A stretch of 64,000 bases of DNA, taken from contig CAVSJO010000004.1 in NCBI GenBank assembly GCA_963728445.1, positions 62,001 through 126,000 on the forward strand, given 5' to 3'. This document shows, in pieces, positions 11,222 through 23,911 of the stretch. The number at the start of each line of letters is the position of its first letter. Within the stretch, counting starts at the first letter, position 1. The notes under the pieces were generated by a model. That model saw only the letters and a program-made list of their open reading frames with translations. It did no database searches and was not told where the DNA came from. The DNA comes from CAVSJO01 sp963728445. GTDB lineage: Bacteria; Gemmatimonadota; Gemmatimonadetes; Longimicrobiales; RSA9. Both the position numbers and the translations under genes were made by a program.

Positions 11222-13384
11222 TTACCGCCGCTTCCGGGGAGTGTCAAAGGACTTTCGCCGCTTGTTCCCCTTCCCTTTCCCGCTCTCTTCCCGGAGCTCG
11301 AAGTCGATCTTGCGCTCCTCGACGTCGACACGGACGACGCCCACGGTGAGGCGGTCGCCGATCTGGAAGCGGCGGCGGGTGTTCTCCCCCAGCAGCGCGT
11401 ACTGCTCCTCGAGGTAGACGTAGTAGTCGTCCTCGAGGGACGAGATGTGGACCAGCCCCTCCACGAAGTAGCGGTCCAGGAGCACGAATAGACCGAAGGA
11501 CGTCACGCCGCTGACCGTCCCCTCGAACTCGTCCCCGACATGCCGCTGCATGAACTCGACCTTCTTGAGGTCGACGCTGTCCCGCTCGGCGTCCACGGCC
11601 ACCCGCTCCCGCTCGCTCGTGTGGCGGCCGATCTCGGCGAGCGCCTCCTCGCCCATGCCGCCGCGGGGCTCCGCGTCGATGAAGATGCGCCCCGCCAGGC
11701 GGTGCACGACGAGGTCGGGATAGCGGCGGATGGGCGACGTGAAGTGGGTATAGTGCTCCGCCGCCAGGCCGAAGTGGCCGGCGTTCTCCTCCGAGTAGCG
11801 GGCGCGCTTCATGGATCGGAGGAGGACGGTGGAGACGAGACCCTCTTCGGGGCGGCCCTCGACCTGGGCGAGCACGCGGGCGAAATCCTTCGGCGTGGGG
11901 TCGGTGCCCGGCACGCGCAGCCCGAAGGCCGGCAGGAACTCCCGGAGCTGCTCGACCCGGTCGGCGGCCGGTGGCTCGTGGATGCGGTAGAGGAAGGGTA
12001 CCTCCGCCCGGCTCGCCCGGGCGGCGACCGTCTCGTTGGCCAGGAGCATGAAGTCCTCGACCAGCTTGTGACTGTCGAATCGCGCGACCCGCTGGATGTC
12101 GACCGGCGCGCCCTCCTCGTCCAGGACGACCCGGGCCTCGGGCAGGTCGAAGTCCAGGCTGCCACGCTTCGCACGGCGACGTCGCAGCGTCGCGCTGAGC
12201 CGGCCCAGCACCTTCAGGGCCTCGTCCGCTTCCGGGTCGATGCTGCCGCTCCCGGACAGCACCTCCTGCGCCCGCTCGTAGGAGAGCTTGTGCCCGACGC
12301 GCAGGACCGAGCGCACCATGCGCTCCTTCCGGACGCGCCCCGTCTCGTCGACCTCCAGGAGGAGCGAAAGGGCGAGCCGGTCCACCCCCGGCTTCAGCGA
12401 GCAGAGGTCGTTGGAGAGCGCCTCGGGCAGCATGGAGACCACCCGATCCACCAGGTAGACGCTCGTCCCCCGCCGCAGCGCCTCCGCGTCGAGCTCCGAG
12501 CCTTCCCGGACGTAGTGGGACACGTCGGCGATGTGGACCCCGACCTCCCACCGCCCGTCCCCCGCGGAACGAACCGAGAGCGCGTCGTCGTGATCCTTCG
12601 CGTCCGCAGGGTCGATGGTCATCACCAGCCGGTCCCGCAGGTCGACGCGGCGCTCCAGGTCCGCGGACCGGATGCCCCGCTCCCGCAGCGCCTCGGCCTC
12701 CGCCTCCACCTCCGGTGGGAACGCCAGCGGCAGCTCGTGCGCGTAGGCGACGGCGAGAATGTCGACGCCCGGCTCGTTCAGCGCGCCGAGCACCTTCTCG
12801 ATCTCGCCCACGGGCCCCTTGTGGCCGTCTCCCCAGTCCGAGATGCGGGCCACGACGACGTCGCCGTCCGCGGCACCGCCCTCCTGGCCCGGCGGCACGA
12901 ACACGTCCCGCGTGAGCTTCCGGTCCTCGGGTGTGATGAAGCCGAAGTTCTTCGCGGGATGGTAGACGCCGACGACGCTCTGCCGTCCCCGCTCGAGGAC
13001 GCGGATGATGCGCCCCTGCGGCCGCTCGCGGCGGCGCTGGCGCTCCACCCGTGCCACGACGCGGTCCCCGTGGACGGCGGAACCGAGCGCTTCGCTCGGG
13101 ATGAACAGGTCTTCGCCCTTCCCGTCCTCCGGCACCACGAACCCCGCGCCGCTGCGGATGGTCTGAAGCCGGCCCGGGAACAGGTTGATCCTCTCCGGCG
13201 CGGCGTAGCGCTGCCGCTTCACGCGGTAGAGCAGGCCCTGGTCCTCCATCTCCTGGAGCAGCGCCTGGAACCCGGCGTAGTCCGCGTCGCTCACGTCGAG
13301 GCCGTGGGCGAGCTCCTTGGCCTTGAGGGGCCGTCGGGCCTCCTCGCGCAGGTATTCGACGATCTTGTCGGGCGCGATCAGCAC
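11222..13384 (-). CDS. rnr: Ribonuclease R
   Basis: A 3'-to-5' exoribonuclease that degrades structured RNA. The 720 residues show an N-terminal winged-helix-like region, cold-shock/OB domains, the RNB catalytic domain with the acidic active-site motif TIDPADAKDHDDALSV, a C-terminal S1 domain (GDEFEGTVSGVTSFGLFVLL) and a lysine/arginine-rich tail (GKGKGNKRRKSFDTPRKRR). The domain order and length fit RNase R and not RNase II, which is shorter at the N-terminus. It sits one base upstream of the DUF5683-like stop, so it is read with its upstream neighbours. Confidence 0.95.
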   Translation of the reverse strand: MLIAPDKIVEYLREEARRPLKAKELAHGLDVSDADYAGFQALLQEMEDQGLLYRVKRQRYAAPERINLFPGRLQTIRSGAGFVVPEDGKGEDLFIPSEALGSAVHGDRVVARVERQRRRERPQGRIIRVLERGRQSVVGVYHPAKNFGFITPEDRKLTRDVFVPPGQEGGAADGDVVVARISDWGDGHKGPVGEIEKVLGALNEPGVDILAVAYAHELPLAFPPEVEAEAEALRERGIRSADLERRVDLRDRLVMTIDPADAKDHDDALSVRSAGDGRWEVGVHIADVSHYVREGSELDAEALRRGTSVYLVDRVVSMLPEALSNDLCSLKPGVDRLALSLLLEVDETGRVRKERMVRSVLRVGHKLSYERAQEVLSGSGSIDPEADEALKVLGRLSATLRRRRAKRGSLDFDLPEARVVLDEEGAPVDIQRVARFDSHKLVEDFMLLANETVAARASRAEVPFLYRIHEPPAADRVEQLREFLPAFGLRVPGTDPTPKDFARVLAQVEGRPEEGLVSTVLLRSMKRARYSEENAGHFGLAAEHYTHFTSPIRRYPDLVVHRLAGRIFIDAEPRGGMGEEALAEIGRHTSERERVAVDAERDSVDLKKVEFMQRHVGDEFEGTVSGVTSFGLFVLLDRYFVEGLVHISSLEDDYYVYLEEQYALLGENTRRRFQIGDRLTVGVVRVDVEERKIDFELREESGKGKGNKRRKSFDTPRKRR

Positions 13385-13385
13385 G

Positions 13386-14345
13386 TCAGTTCTCCGGAAC
13401 GGGGATGGCGATGGAAATGCCCACGCGGGACCGCCCCCCGAGGGGCGGCGCCGGGGCGAGTCGGATGCGCGCCGCCCCGGCGGTCTGTCCGCCCAGGCGC
13501 GACACGACGAAGGCGTCGATGGCGCTCACCACGTGGTTCGCAAGGATGACGCCGAGCATGGTCTTCGCGCTGCGGTACCCCTCGTCGCTGTGATGGATCA
13601 GAGACGCGAAGAGCTGCTGCTCCAGGTCGTTGTCGCCCCACGACCACGCGAGCTCGGGCGGCGTCGCGTTGGCGGCGTAGTAGGCCAGCGCAGCAGCCGA
13701 GTCCACGGCCGTCGCCCCGCCGCCGAGGTACAGCTCCCGGGCCAGCCGCCAGGTCTGTCCGTTGTACGTGAACGGATCGGCTTCGGGCTGAACGCCCGGG
13801 CGCGCCGGGTCCGCGTCGTACGCACCGCTGGCCCCGTAGTGCTCCATCGACTCGTAGTACTCGAAGTCGCCGTCCCGCCGGTCGCCCGTGCTCACCCGCC
13901 GCGCGACCTGCCACGCGAGGTCCCGGTACTGCCGCTCGAGGGTCCGGCCGTCCCGACGATCCTGCGCCCATGTGAGCCAGGCCCACGCCTCCGCCGCGCC
14001 GTACAGCACCCAGCGGTCGAGCCCCAGCATGCGCTGGCCCGCGCCGGGCATGAGCGCGGATGCCGCGACGGCAAGCGCGGCGCGTCGAGGGTCCGGCGCG
14101 AAGGCCGCCCGTCCGCCGGCGGCGAGACTCGCGACGTCGCCCGTCTCCAGCGGCGTGAACGCGACGGCCGGTTCCACGGAGCGCGGCCCGGCGGAGAGGA
14201 TCGCCGGCGCGGCCGGACCGGCGCCGATCACGGGCCCCGCCGCGGGGATCTGGCCGGAGGCGGGCGTCGCGCCGGCCAGGAGGAGGACGAGGAGGTGGAG
14301 ACGAAGCGGAGATCCGAAGCGGGGCTGCCGCACCGGCGGGCGCAC
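13386..14345 (-). CDS. DUF5683-like exported/membrane protein
   Basis: About 319 residues of unknown function. An N-terminal signal segment (LRLHLLVLLLAGATPASGQ) is followed by a stretch resembling DUF5683: ALMPGAGQRMLGLDRWVLYG (small residues then PGAGQ and a membrane-like helix), and later LGVILANHVVSAIDAFVVSRL. The C-terminus (RVGISIAIPVPEN) looks like an outer-membrane strand ending. The frame is open upstream, and GTG 14345 or GTG 14333 are the likeliest starts because the signal peptide follows directly. It is adjacent to a PorV-like gene, and a second DUF5683-like gene occurs at 32027. Function is not known. Confidence 0.7.
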   Translation of the reverse strand: MRPPVRQPRFGSPLRLHLLVLLLAGATPASGQIPAAGPVIGAGPAAPAILSAGPRSVEPAVAFTPLETGDVASLAAGGRAAFAPDPRRAALAVAASALMPGAGQRMLGLDRWVLYGAAEAWAWLTWAQDRRDGRTLERQYRDLAWQVARRVSTGDRRDGDFEYYESMEHYGASGAYDADPARPGVQPEADPFTYNGQTWRLARELYLGGGATAVDSAAALAYYAANATPPELAWSWGDNDLEQQLFASLIHHSDEGYRSAKTMLGVILANHVVSAIDAFVVSRLGGQTAGAARIRLAPAPPLGGRSRVGISIAIPVPEN

Positions 14346-14385
14346 CGCCGGGCGGGCCGCGGGAGGGGCCGCCCGATGCGGGACG

Positions 14386-15463
14386 TCAGAAGCGGATGGC
14401 GAACGTGACCTGGACGGGCTGCTCGTCGGCCTCGAAGGACGATCCGGTGAAGCTCTTCGCGAGGCCGAGCCTGAAGCGCTGGTAGTCGAAGCCGATGCCG
14501 ACGGCGCCGCCGCTTCCGAGCCCGTGTCCGCCGGCGTAGCCCGCGCGGAGGAAGACGGCGTCGCCCGCGGAGAATTCGGCGCCCACGGACGCATGCGCAC
14601 CCACGTCCGCGCTGGTGCCCGCCACCACGCCGAGCTGGGCCCGCAGGGCCAGCTCGGGGTCGACGTGGAAGTGATGGAGGACCTCATAGGAGGCTCCGAG
14701 CCGCAGCCGGGTGGGCGCCGGGTCCGACTGCTTCGCGTTGTTCACCTGAAGCGGCAGTCCGAAATGCGTCACGGCCGCCGCGACCTGCAGCGACGCTCAG
14801 CCCGGGCGGCTGCCAGCGCACGCCCGCGTCCAGGGTCTGCGTCGACGCCGAGATCGACTCGCCGGCGCACAGTCCGCTGCATTGCACCCGGAAGAGGTAG
14901 AGCGAGTAGTTGAGGCCAGCGGCCAGATCCGGGCCGAACGTCGTAGCGAACGACGCGACGAGAACGTGGTCCCGGATGGAGATCGACCCGGTCTGCTGGC
15001 CGTTCTCGTCCGTCGCGGCGATCTCCCCGTAGTCGGCGAGCAGGTACGACACGGCGAACGTGCCGATGGCGTGCGGCGTCAGGACGAGCGAGAAGCCGTC
15101 GACCTGCGCACCCGTCCCGGTCACGTGGTGGATGACGAACTGGCCGGAGTCCATCGGCGCCAGCTCCGCCGGGTTGCCGAAGACACCGTCCGCGCTGCGG
15201 AGCGCGTCCGACGTCCCGCCCAGCGCCACCGTACGGGCCCCCAGCGGGAGAAGCAGGATCAGGCAGCACTCGTGGCTCGGCTCCTCCCCACCGCCGCCGC
15301 CGGTCCCCACTCCCTGCGCGCGCGCGGCGCCCGGGCATGCGCCCGCGACCCCGAGCGCGATGGCGAGCGCCAGCGCCGCGGGCAGCAGGGGCAGCGCGGG
15401 CAGCGGAGATCGCCACCGGCCGCGTCTCCGGAATGCGTGGCGATCAGTACGGACTCGCCTCAT
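14386..15463 (-). pseudogene. PorV/PorQ-like outer-membrane protein gene, frameshifted
   Basis: The N-terminal part (frame starting at ATG 15463) has a signal peptide (LPLLPAALALAIALGVAGAC) and a PorV/UPF0164-like body (GARTVALGGTSDALRSADGV, then FGNPAELAPM). It reads to DAGVRWQPPGLSV near 14795. The protein then continues in another frame as LQVAAAVTHFGLPLQVNNAK and ends with a barrel-like FAIRF terminus at 14386. One base too many (or four, the GTCG before CTGCAG) between the parts restores a continuous protein. The upstream frame runs on to 14684 as junk. This may be a real mutation or a sequencing error. The start overlaps the Trm112-like stop by 20 bases. Confidence 0.75.
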
Positions 15464-15608
15464 CCACGAGCATGATGGGGATGTCGTCCTGCACTGCGTA
15501 GCGGAGCCGGCACGCGGGGCAGCGAAGCTCGCTCTCCTCGGGCCTGTACTCCAGCTCGCCCTTGCACTTCGGGCAGACGAGAATCTCCAGCAGCTCGGGA
15601 TCCAGCAT
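15444..15608 (-). CDS. Trm112-family small zinc protein
   Basis: A 54-residue protein, MLDPELLEILVCPKCKGELE onward, with two CxxC zinc pairs (CPKC, CPAC) and the IPIMLVDEA ending typical of bacterial Trm112/YcaR-like proteins. Family members help methyltransferases or act in envelope gene clusters; the partner here is unknown. ATG 15608 is chosen because of the AGGAAGG ribosome site just upstream and the family start. It lies 11 bases after era, and its stop overlaps the PorV-like gene start. Confidence 0.88.
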   Translation of the reverse strand: MLDPELLEILVCPKCKGELEYRPEESELRCPACRLRYAVQDDIPIMLVDEASPY

Positions 15609-15619
15609 CTCGACCTTCC

Positions 15620-16543
15620 TCAGGGGCTCCCCGGGGGAGCGTACCCGAATTCCTTGAGTGCACCCTTCTTCTTCCGCCAGCCGGGCCGCGTCTTCACCCA
15701 CAGGTCCAGGTAGACGCGGGCGCCGACGAACGCCTCGATCTTCGCGCGGGCGCGAGTGCCCAGGCGGCGGATGCCGCTGCCACCCTTGCCGATCAGAATG
15801 CCCTTCTGCGATTCCCGCTCGAGGATCACCGTGGCCCGGATGTAGACCGGATCCTCGCCTTCGCGATACTCCTCGATCTGGACCGCCGTGCTGTACGGGA
15901 TCTCCTCCTCGTACTGCTCGAACACCGTCTCCCGCACAAGCTCGGCCACGAAGAAGCGCACCGGCTGGATGGCCAGCTCGTCCGGCGGATAGAAGAAGGG
16001 CGACGTCGGCAGCGCCGACTCCAGCGCCTCCCGCAGGCCCTCGATCCCCTCCTCCGTCAGCGCCGACAACGGGAGCGGCTCGCACCCCAGCGTCTCCACG
16101 GACCAGGCGGAAAGCGTCGCCACCGCCTCCGCGCTGCCGGCGTCGATCTTGTTCACCACCACGGTGAGATCGCTCCGCCGGCGGCGCAGCAGCTCAAGCG
16201 CGTCGCCCGTCGGCACCTCGGCGGGCCGCGTCGCGTCCAGCAGCAGTAGCACCAGGTCCGCGTCCTGCGCCGCCGCCCGCGCCGCACCCAGCATCGACTC
16301 CTGAAGGAGGTAGCGCGGCTCCAGCAGCCCGGGCGTGTCGACGAACACGATCTGGACCGGCCCCGACGTGTAGATGGCGGTCACGCGCTCGCGCGTGGTC
16401 TGCGCCTTCGCCGTGACGATGCTCAGCTTCTCGCCCGTCAACGCATTCAGCAGCGTCGACTTCCCGACGTTCGGCAGCCCCACGAGGGCGACGTAGCCCG
16501 CCCGCGTCTCCGGTCCCGGCTCGTCCCCTTCGGCCCGTTCCAT
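15620..16543 (-). CDS. era: GTPase Era
   Basis: Era is a ribosome-assembly GTPase that binds the 3' end of 16S rRNA. The 307 residues show G1 GLPNVGKSTLLNAL, the switch I region AKAQTTRERVTAIYTS, G3 DTPGL, G4 NKID, and a C-terminal KH domain (ESQKGILIGKGGSGIRRLGT). The frame is open far upstream through the spacer, but ATG 16543 gives the normal Era N-terminus. The gene lies just downstream of the rRNA operon in the same direction, separated by a terminator hairpin. Confidence 0.96.
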   Translation of the reverse strand: MERAEGDEPGPETRAGYVALVGLPNVGKSTLLNALTGEKLSIVTAKAQTTRERVTAIYTSGPVQIVFVDTPGLLEPRYLLQESMLGAARAAAQDADLVLLLLDATRPAEVPTGDALELLRRRRSDLTVVVNKIDAGSAEAVATLSAWSVETLGCEPLPLSALTEEGIEGLREALESALPTSPFFYPPDELAIQPVRFFVAELVRETVFEQYEEEIPYSTAVQIEEYREGEDPVYIRATVILERESQKGILIGKGGSGIRRLGTRARAKIEAFVGARVYLDLWVKTRPGWRKKKGALKEFGYAPPGSP

Positions 16544-16771
16544 AGCGCCCGAATGTACCGGCGCAAAAGTGGAGGGTGCAAGGTCGAGCGATCCGGAGCG
16601 TGGGCGCCCCCGACCCGGCGCCAACCGCGAGCGCGCGCTCACCCGCGCGGCCGGCGCACCGATACTCGCGCAGCCGCCGGTCTCCGGCGGAGCCGGGTTG
16701 CGCGGAGGAACACGGAGGAACGGAGAGCGGCGCAGCCGCCGGTGTCGGGTGGGGGCCGGTGCCCGAACGAG
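16544..16771. other. Gene-free spacer between era and the rRNA terminator
   Basis: No supported gene. It must hold the era promoter (minus strand), which I could not locate with confidence. A near-repeat of about 14 bases, GCGCAGCCGCCGGT, occurs twice (about 16669 and 16731). Open frames across it are extensions of era or GC-rich chance ORFs. Confidence 0.5.
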
Positions 16772-16808
16772 GACGGGCCCCGATCCACAGGAGGGACCGG
16801 GGCCCGTC
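16772..16808 (-). terminator. rRNA operon terminator hairpin
   Basis: A perfect 11-bp inverted repeat, GACGGGCCCCG / CGGGGCCCGTC, with a 15-base loop, lies nine bases beyond the 3' end of 5S rRNA. The downstream side is CTCGTTCGG, not a strong T-run, but stem strength and place fit an intrinsic terminator. Confidence 0.75.
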
Positions 16809-16816
16809 GAGAAAGC

Positions 16817-16936
16817 GGCCGGCAGTGACGTACTCTCCCACTCCGTCTCCGGAGCAGTACCATCCGCGCTGCGGGGCTTAACGACCGTGTTCGGGATGGG
16901 AACGGGTGTGTCCCCCGCGCTAGAACCACCGGCCAG
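16817..16936 (-). rRNA. rrf: 5S ribosomal RNA
   Basis: About 120 bases. The minus strand contains the conserved core CCATCCCGAACACGGTCGTTAAGC (16848-16903 region), and the ends GGCCGG and CCGGCC pair to form helix I. It lies about 93 bases after the 23S gene. Ends are set from the helix and could be off by a base or two. Confidence 0.93.
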
Positions 16937-17028
16937 GCAGTTCTCGGGTAGAAAAAACACGGGTGAGAGGGAGCAGCGGCATCGCGCTCCAGCATCGAGA
17001 TGCGGACCGCTTCCATTCGTGGGGAAGC

Positions 17029-20019
<2,991 letters not shown>

Positions 20020-20131
20020 AGCAGTTCCCCTCACGTCCGTTCCACCCACACTTCCGGCTTCCCGGACCGAAGACAACCGCAGGCCTCACCTCGCCTACTG
20101 GCGCTCGATACCAACTACCCCTCTCACCCGT

Positions 20132-20144
20132 ATTGTCAAAAAGC
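20132..20144 (-). promoter_or_regulatory. boxA-like antitermination element in the 16S-23S spacer
   Basis: The minus strand reads GCTTTTTGACAAT, close to the Escherichia coli rRNA boxA (GCTCTTTAACAAT) and nearly identical to a copy in the 16S leader (22014). In E. coli, NusB/NusE bind boxA to prevent early termination. The whole 16S-23S spacer (20020-20305) has no tRNA-Ile or tRNA-Ala gene. Confidence 0.6.
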
Positions 20145-20305
20145 GTCCTGCATGGCCCCCCGCGGCTTCGACACCGCGGGCGGCGAAAGGACATCGAGGA
20201 TCAATGGATTGGGTGGTGCGACTTCCGAGCGGCTTTCGGAGCGGCCCCTGGAGGGGTGGCGCGGGGCTTGGGGGCCCGTTGCCGTTGCTCTTACTCGCGT
20301 GCTCC

Positions 20306-21870
<1,565 letters not shown>

Positions 21871-22013
21871 AAAAGTTCGAACAGCTCATCGAACGCCAAC
21901 CTTCCTGACGTTCAGAATCATTTACCTTTGCATGTCTCCGCCGACGCCAAAACGCCGGTCCCCGCGAGAAGGTACACTCGCGGTACGGAGCCCACCCAAA
22001 TCCATCGACCTCG

Positions 22014-22026
22014 ATTGTCAAACAGC
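22014..22026 (-). promoter_or_regulatory. boxA-like element in the 16S leader
   Basis: The minus strand reads GCTGTTTGACAAT, matching the boxA core and the spacer copy at 20132. It lies between the rRNA promoter (-10 at 22070) and the 16S gene, as expected for rRNA antitermination. A nearby GATGAGCTGTT motif recurs at about 21890, close to the 16S 5' end. Confidence 0.6.
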
Positions 22027-22069
22027 TCATCGGCCGGCCCTGTGCGGGGCAACTGCGACCGAGCCTTGA

Positions 22070-22098
22070 ATACTACAACACGGATGTTTCTCCGTCAA
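22070..22098 (-). promoter_or_regulatory. Sigma-70-type promoter of the rRNA operon
   Basis: The minus strand has TTGACG (-35, 22098-22093), a 17-base spacer and TAGTAT (-10, 22075-22070). This is the best promoter match in the 300-base gap between tRNA-Lys and 16S. Transcription would start near 22063, about 190 bases before 16S. The tRNA promoter at 22717 has the same form (TTGACC-17-TAGTGT), which supports both. Confidence 0.75.
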
Positions 22099-22106
22099 GG
22101 CCCCGC

Positions 22107-22163
22107 GCGTCGCGGGTGTTCGTCGCGACGCGCTGCCGCACCGGTGCGACGCGCTGCCGCACC
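22107..22163 (-). repeat. Direct repeat and hairpin between tRNA-Lys and the rRNA promoter
   Basis: The 18-mer GCGACGCGCTGCCGCACC occurs twice (22125-22142 and 22146-22163), a 21-base unit. Its left edge also forms an 8-bp stem, GCGTCGCG / CGCGACGC (22107-22131), directly upstream of the rRNA -35 box. It could terminate tRNA transcripts or bind a regulator of the rRNA promoter; neither is shown. Confidence 0.6.
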
Positions 22164-22170
22164 CGCCGAG

Positions 22171-22243
<73 letters not shown>

Positions 22244-22390
22244 AACGATGTTCCCTGGCGCGCCGTGGGGCGCGTCGGGAGGTGGCGGCGCAACCGTCCG
22301 CCACCGGGGATCGACTGCTACCCGGGCCCCCGGATCGGGTTCCGGCGCGTCGCGGACTGGCGACTGCCGACGCCCTCGAGGACCGTCAAG

Positions 22391-22465
22391 GGTGAGCGAC
22401 CGGAATCGAACCGGCGACCTCCAGGGCCACAACCTGGCGCTCTAACCGACTGAGCTACGCCCACC
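22391..22465 (-). tRNA. tRNA-His (anticodon GTG)
   Basis: Cloverleaf with the anticodon loop TTGTGGC between CCAGG and CCTGG (anticodon GTG). The acceptor is GTGGGCG / CGCTCAC with an encoded extra 5' G (22465) opposite C73 (22391), the identity feature of tRNA-His. CCA is not encoded. Confidence 0.95.
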
Positions 22466-22494
22466 ATACGAGGCCTAGAATCCTGCGCCATCAG

Positions 22495-22569
22495 CGCGCC
22501 CGATAGGATTCGAACCTATGACCCGCGGCTTAGAAGGCCGCTGCTCTATCCAGGCTGAGCTACGGGCGC
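22495..22569 (-). tRNA. tRNA-Arg (anticodon TCT)
   Basis: Cloverleaf with acceptor GCGCCCG / CGGGCGC, anticodon stem GCGGC / GCCGC and loop CTTCTAA (anticodon TCT, reads AGA), T-arm ATAGG TTCGAAT CCTAT. Discriminator base G. CCA is not encoded. Confidence 0.95.
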
Positions 22570-22592
22570 ATCCTGAACCCGGCATCCGGGAG

Positions 22593-22667
22593 TCGGGGCG
22601 CCCGGATTTGAACCGGGGACCTCGTGGTCCCAAACCACGCGCGCTAACCGGACTGCGCTACGCCCCG
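22593..22667 (-). tRNA. tRNA-Pro (anticodon TGG)
   Basis: Cloverleaf with acceptor CGGGGCG / CGCCCCG, anticodon stem CGTGG / CCACG and loop TTTGGGA (anticodon TGG, reads CCA), and T-loop TTCAAAT. It is the first gene of the Pro-Arg-His-Lys cluster upstream of the rRNA operon. CCA is not encoded. Confidence 0.95.
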
Positions 22668-22716
22668 GAACGTGACCGATCCGCCGGCGCGAAATCGAGG
22701 CCGGCGGAGAACGAAC

Positions 22717-22745
22717 ACACTAACCGAACCATACGCCGCGGTCAA
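22717..22745 (-). promoter_or_regulatory. Promoter of the tRNA cluster
   Basis: The minus strand has TTGACC (22745-22740), a 17-base spacer and TAGTGT (22722-22717). Just downstream, before tRNA-Pro, lies an 8-bp perfect hairpin CCGCCGGC-N11-GCCGGCGG (22681-22707), which would form the 5' end of the precursor transcript. Confidence 0.7.
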
Positions 22746-22798
22746 CTGTCCGGCGGTGCATTCCACGGGCCGCTGGATGCACCGGCGGAGCGTCTCCC

Positions 22799-23911
22799 CT
22801 AGCCGCCCGTACGCAGCAGCCACGCTGCGGCCGAGGGCTGCGTGCGTTCGTCGTAGCCTCCGAGGACGAGCACGTTCCCGTCCCCCAGAAGCGTGGCGGT
22901 CGCGAACATCTGCAGGCCGCCGATCTCACCGGCGGCGGAAACGAAGACGTTGTCGCGCGGATCGTACACCTCCGGAGTCGGCGCGCCGCCGGCGACCAGG
23001 ACGGCGCCGGAAGGGAGCGCGACGACGGCGTCGCGGAGCTTGTGCCGGGGCGCAAGCATCGGCGGTCCCGGACTGAAGCGGCCGGTCGCCGGATCGTAGA
23101 TCTCGGTGCTGGCGAATCGCTCGGCGAAGCCCCGGCGGTCGGAGCCGCCCACGACGAGCACGCGGCCGTCGGCCAGCCGCGCCGCGCCGTGCTTGACCCG
23201 CGGTGTCCGCATCGAGCCGGTGGCGTGCACCTCGGACGTGGCCGGATCGAAGATGTCGGCGCGGGCCAGAATCCGTCCGTCCGCGTCCTGACCGCCCGTG
23301 AGCAGCACGCGGCCGTCGGCGAGGCGCGTGGCCAGGTAGTGGTTGGACGGCAGAGGCACTTCGGTGAAGCGCGACGCGTCCGGATCGTAGATCAGCGCCG
23401 AAGCGGCGTCGCCCAGCCGGCCCGAGCCGCCACCCATCAGGAAGACGCGGCCGTCCAGGAGCCGAACCGCCACCTGGCTGCAGCGCGCCTGTGGCATGTC
23501 AGGGCCGTCGCTCCAGCGGTTCGCTGCCGGATCGTAGATCTCGGTGCTCGCCGTGGCGTGGCCGTCGGTGCATCCGCCCGCCACGAGCACGCGACCGTCC
23601 GGCAGCAGCGTGGCCGTGTGGCTCGCGCGGGGCACACGCATCGGGGCCGCGGCCTGGAACGCGCCGGTGACGGGGTCGTAGAGCTCGGCCGAGCTCGTGA
23701 AACGGGGGCAGCCGCGGTCGGGACATCCGCCCGTGATCAGGACGCGGCCGTCCGTGAGCCGCGTCGCCTGATGAGCGGCGCGGGGCTTCGCCATCCGCCC
23801 GAGGGCGACGACGGCCGGCGCAGCGGACGGCGGCGCCGGCGGCGAACCGGCCACACGCAGCGCGCCCAGCACGATGCCGAGTCCGACGAATCGCTTCAGG
23901 ACCATCATCAT
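22799..23911 (-). CDS. Secreted kelch-repeat beta-propeller protein
   Basis: A 370-residue protein. It starts MMMVLKRFVGLGIVLGALRV, a signal peptide or lipidless export signal, and then has seven repeats with the kelch hallmark DGRVLITGG or close variants (DGRVLVAGG, DGRVFLMGG, DGRVLLTGG, DGRVLVVGG, SGAVLVAGG, DGNVLVLGG), each followed by a YDP-type strand. This builds a beta-propeller of six or seven blades. Catalysis is not evident; galactose-oxidase-like central domains look similar but the copper ligands are not recognised. ATG 23911 is chosen for the GGGGGC ribosome site and the signal peptide. It overlaps the acetamidase stop by four bases, so it is the third gene of that unit. Confidence 0.85.
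   Translation of the reverse strand: MMMVLKRFVGLGIVLGALRVAGSPPAPPSAAPAVVALGRMAKPRAAHQATRLTDGRVLITGGCPDRGCPRFTSSAELYDPVTGAFQAAAPMRVPRASHTATLLPDGRVLVAGGCTDGHATASTEIYDPAANRWSDGPDMPQARCSQVAVRLLDGRVFLMGGGSGRLGDAASALIYDPDASRFTEVPLPSNHYLATRLADGRVLLTGGQDADGRILARADIFDPATSEVHATGSMRTPRVKHGAARLADGRVLVVGGSDRRGFAERFASTEIYDPATGRFSPGPPMLAPRHKLRDAVVALPSGAVLVAGGAPTPEVYDPRDNVFVSAAGEIGGLQMFATATLLGDGNVLVLGGYDERTQPSAAAWLLRTGG

Noticed and set aside
22019..22021. TTGACA in the 16S leader as a second rRNA promoter
   Set aside because: No acceptable -10 element lies 16-18 bases downstream; the sequence fits a boxA element better.
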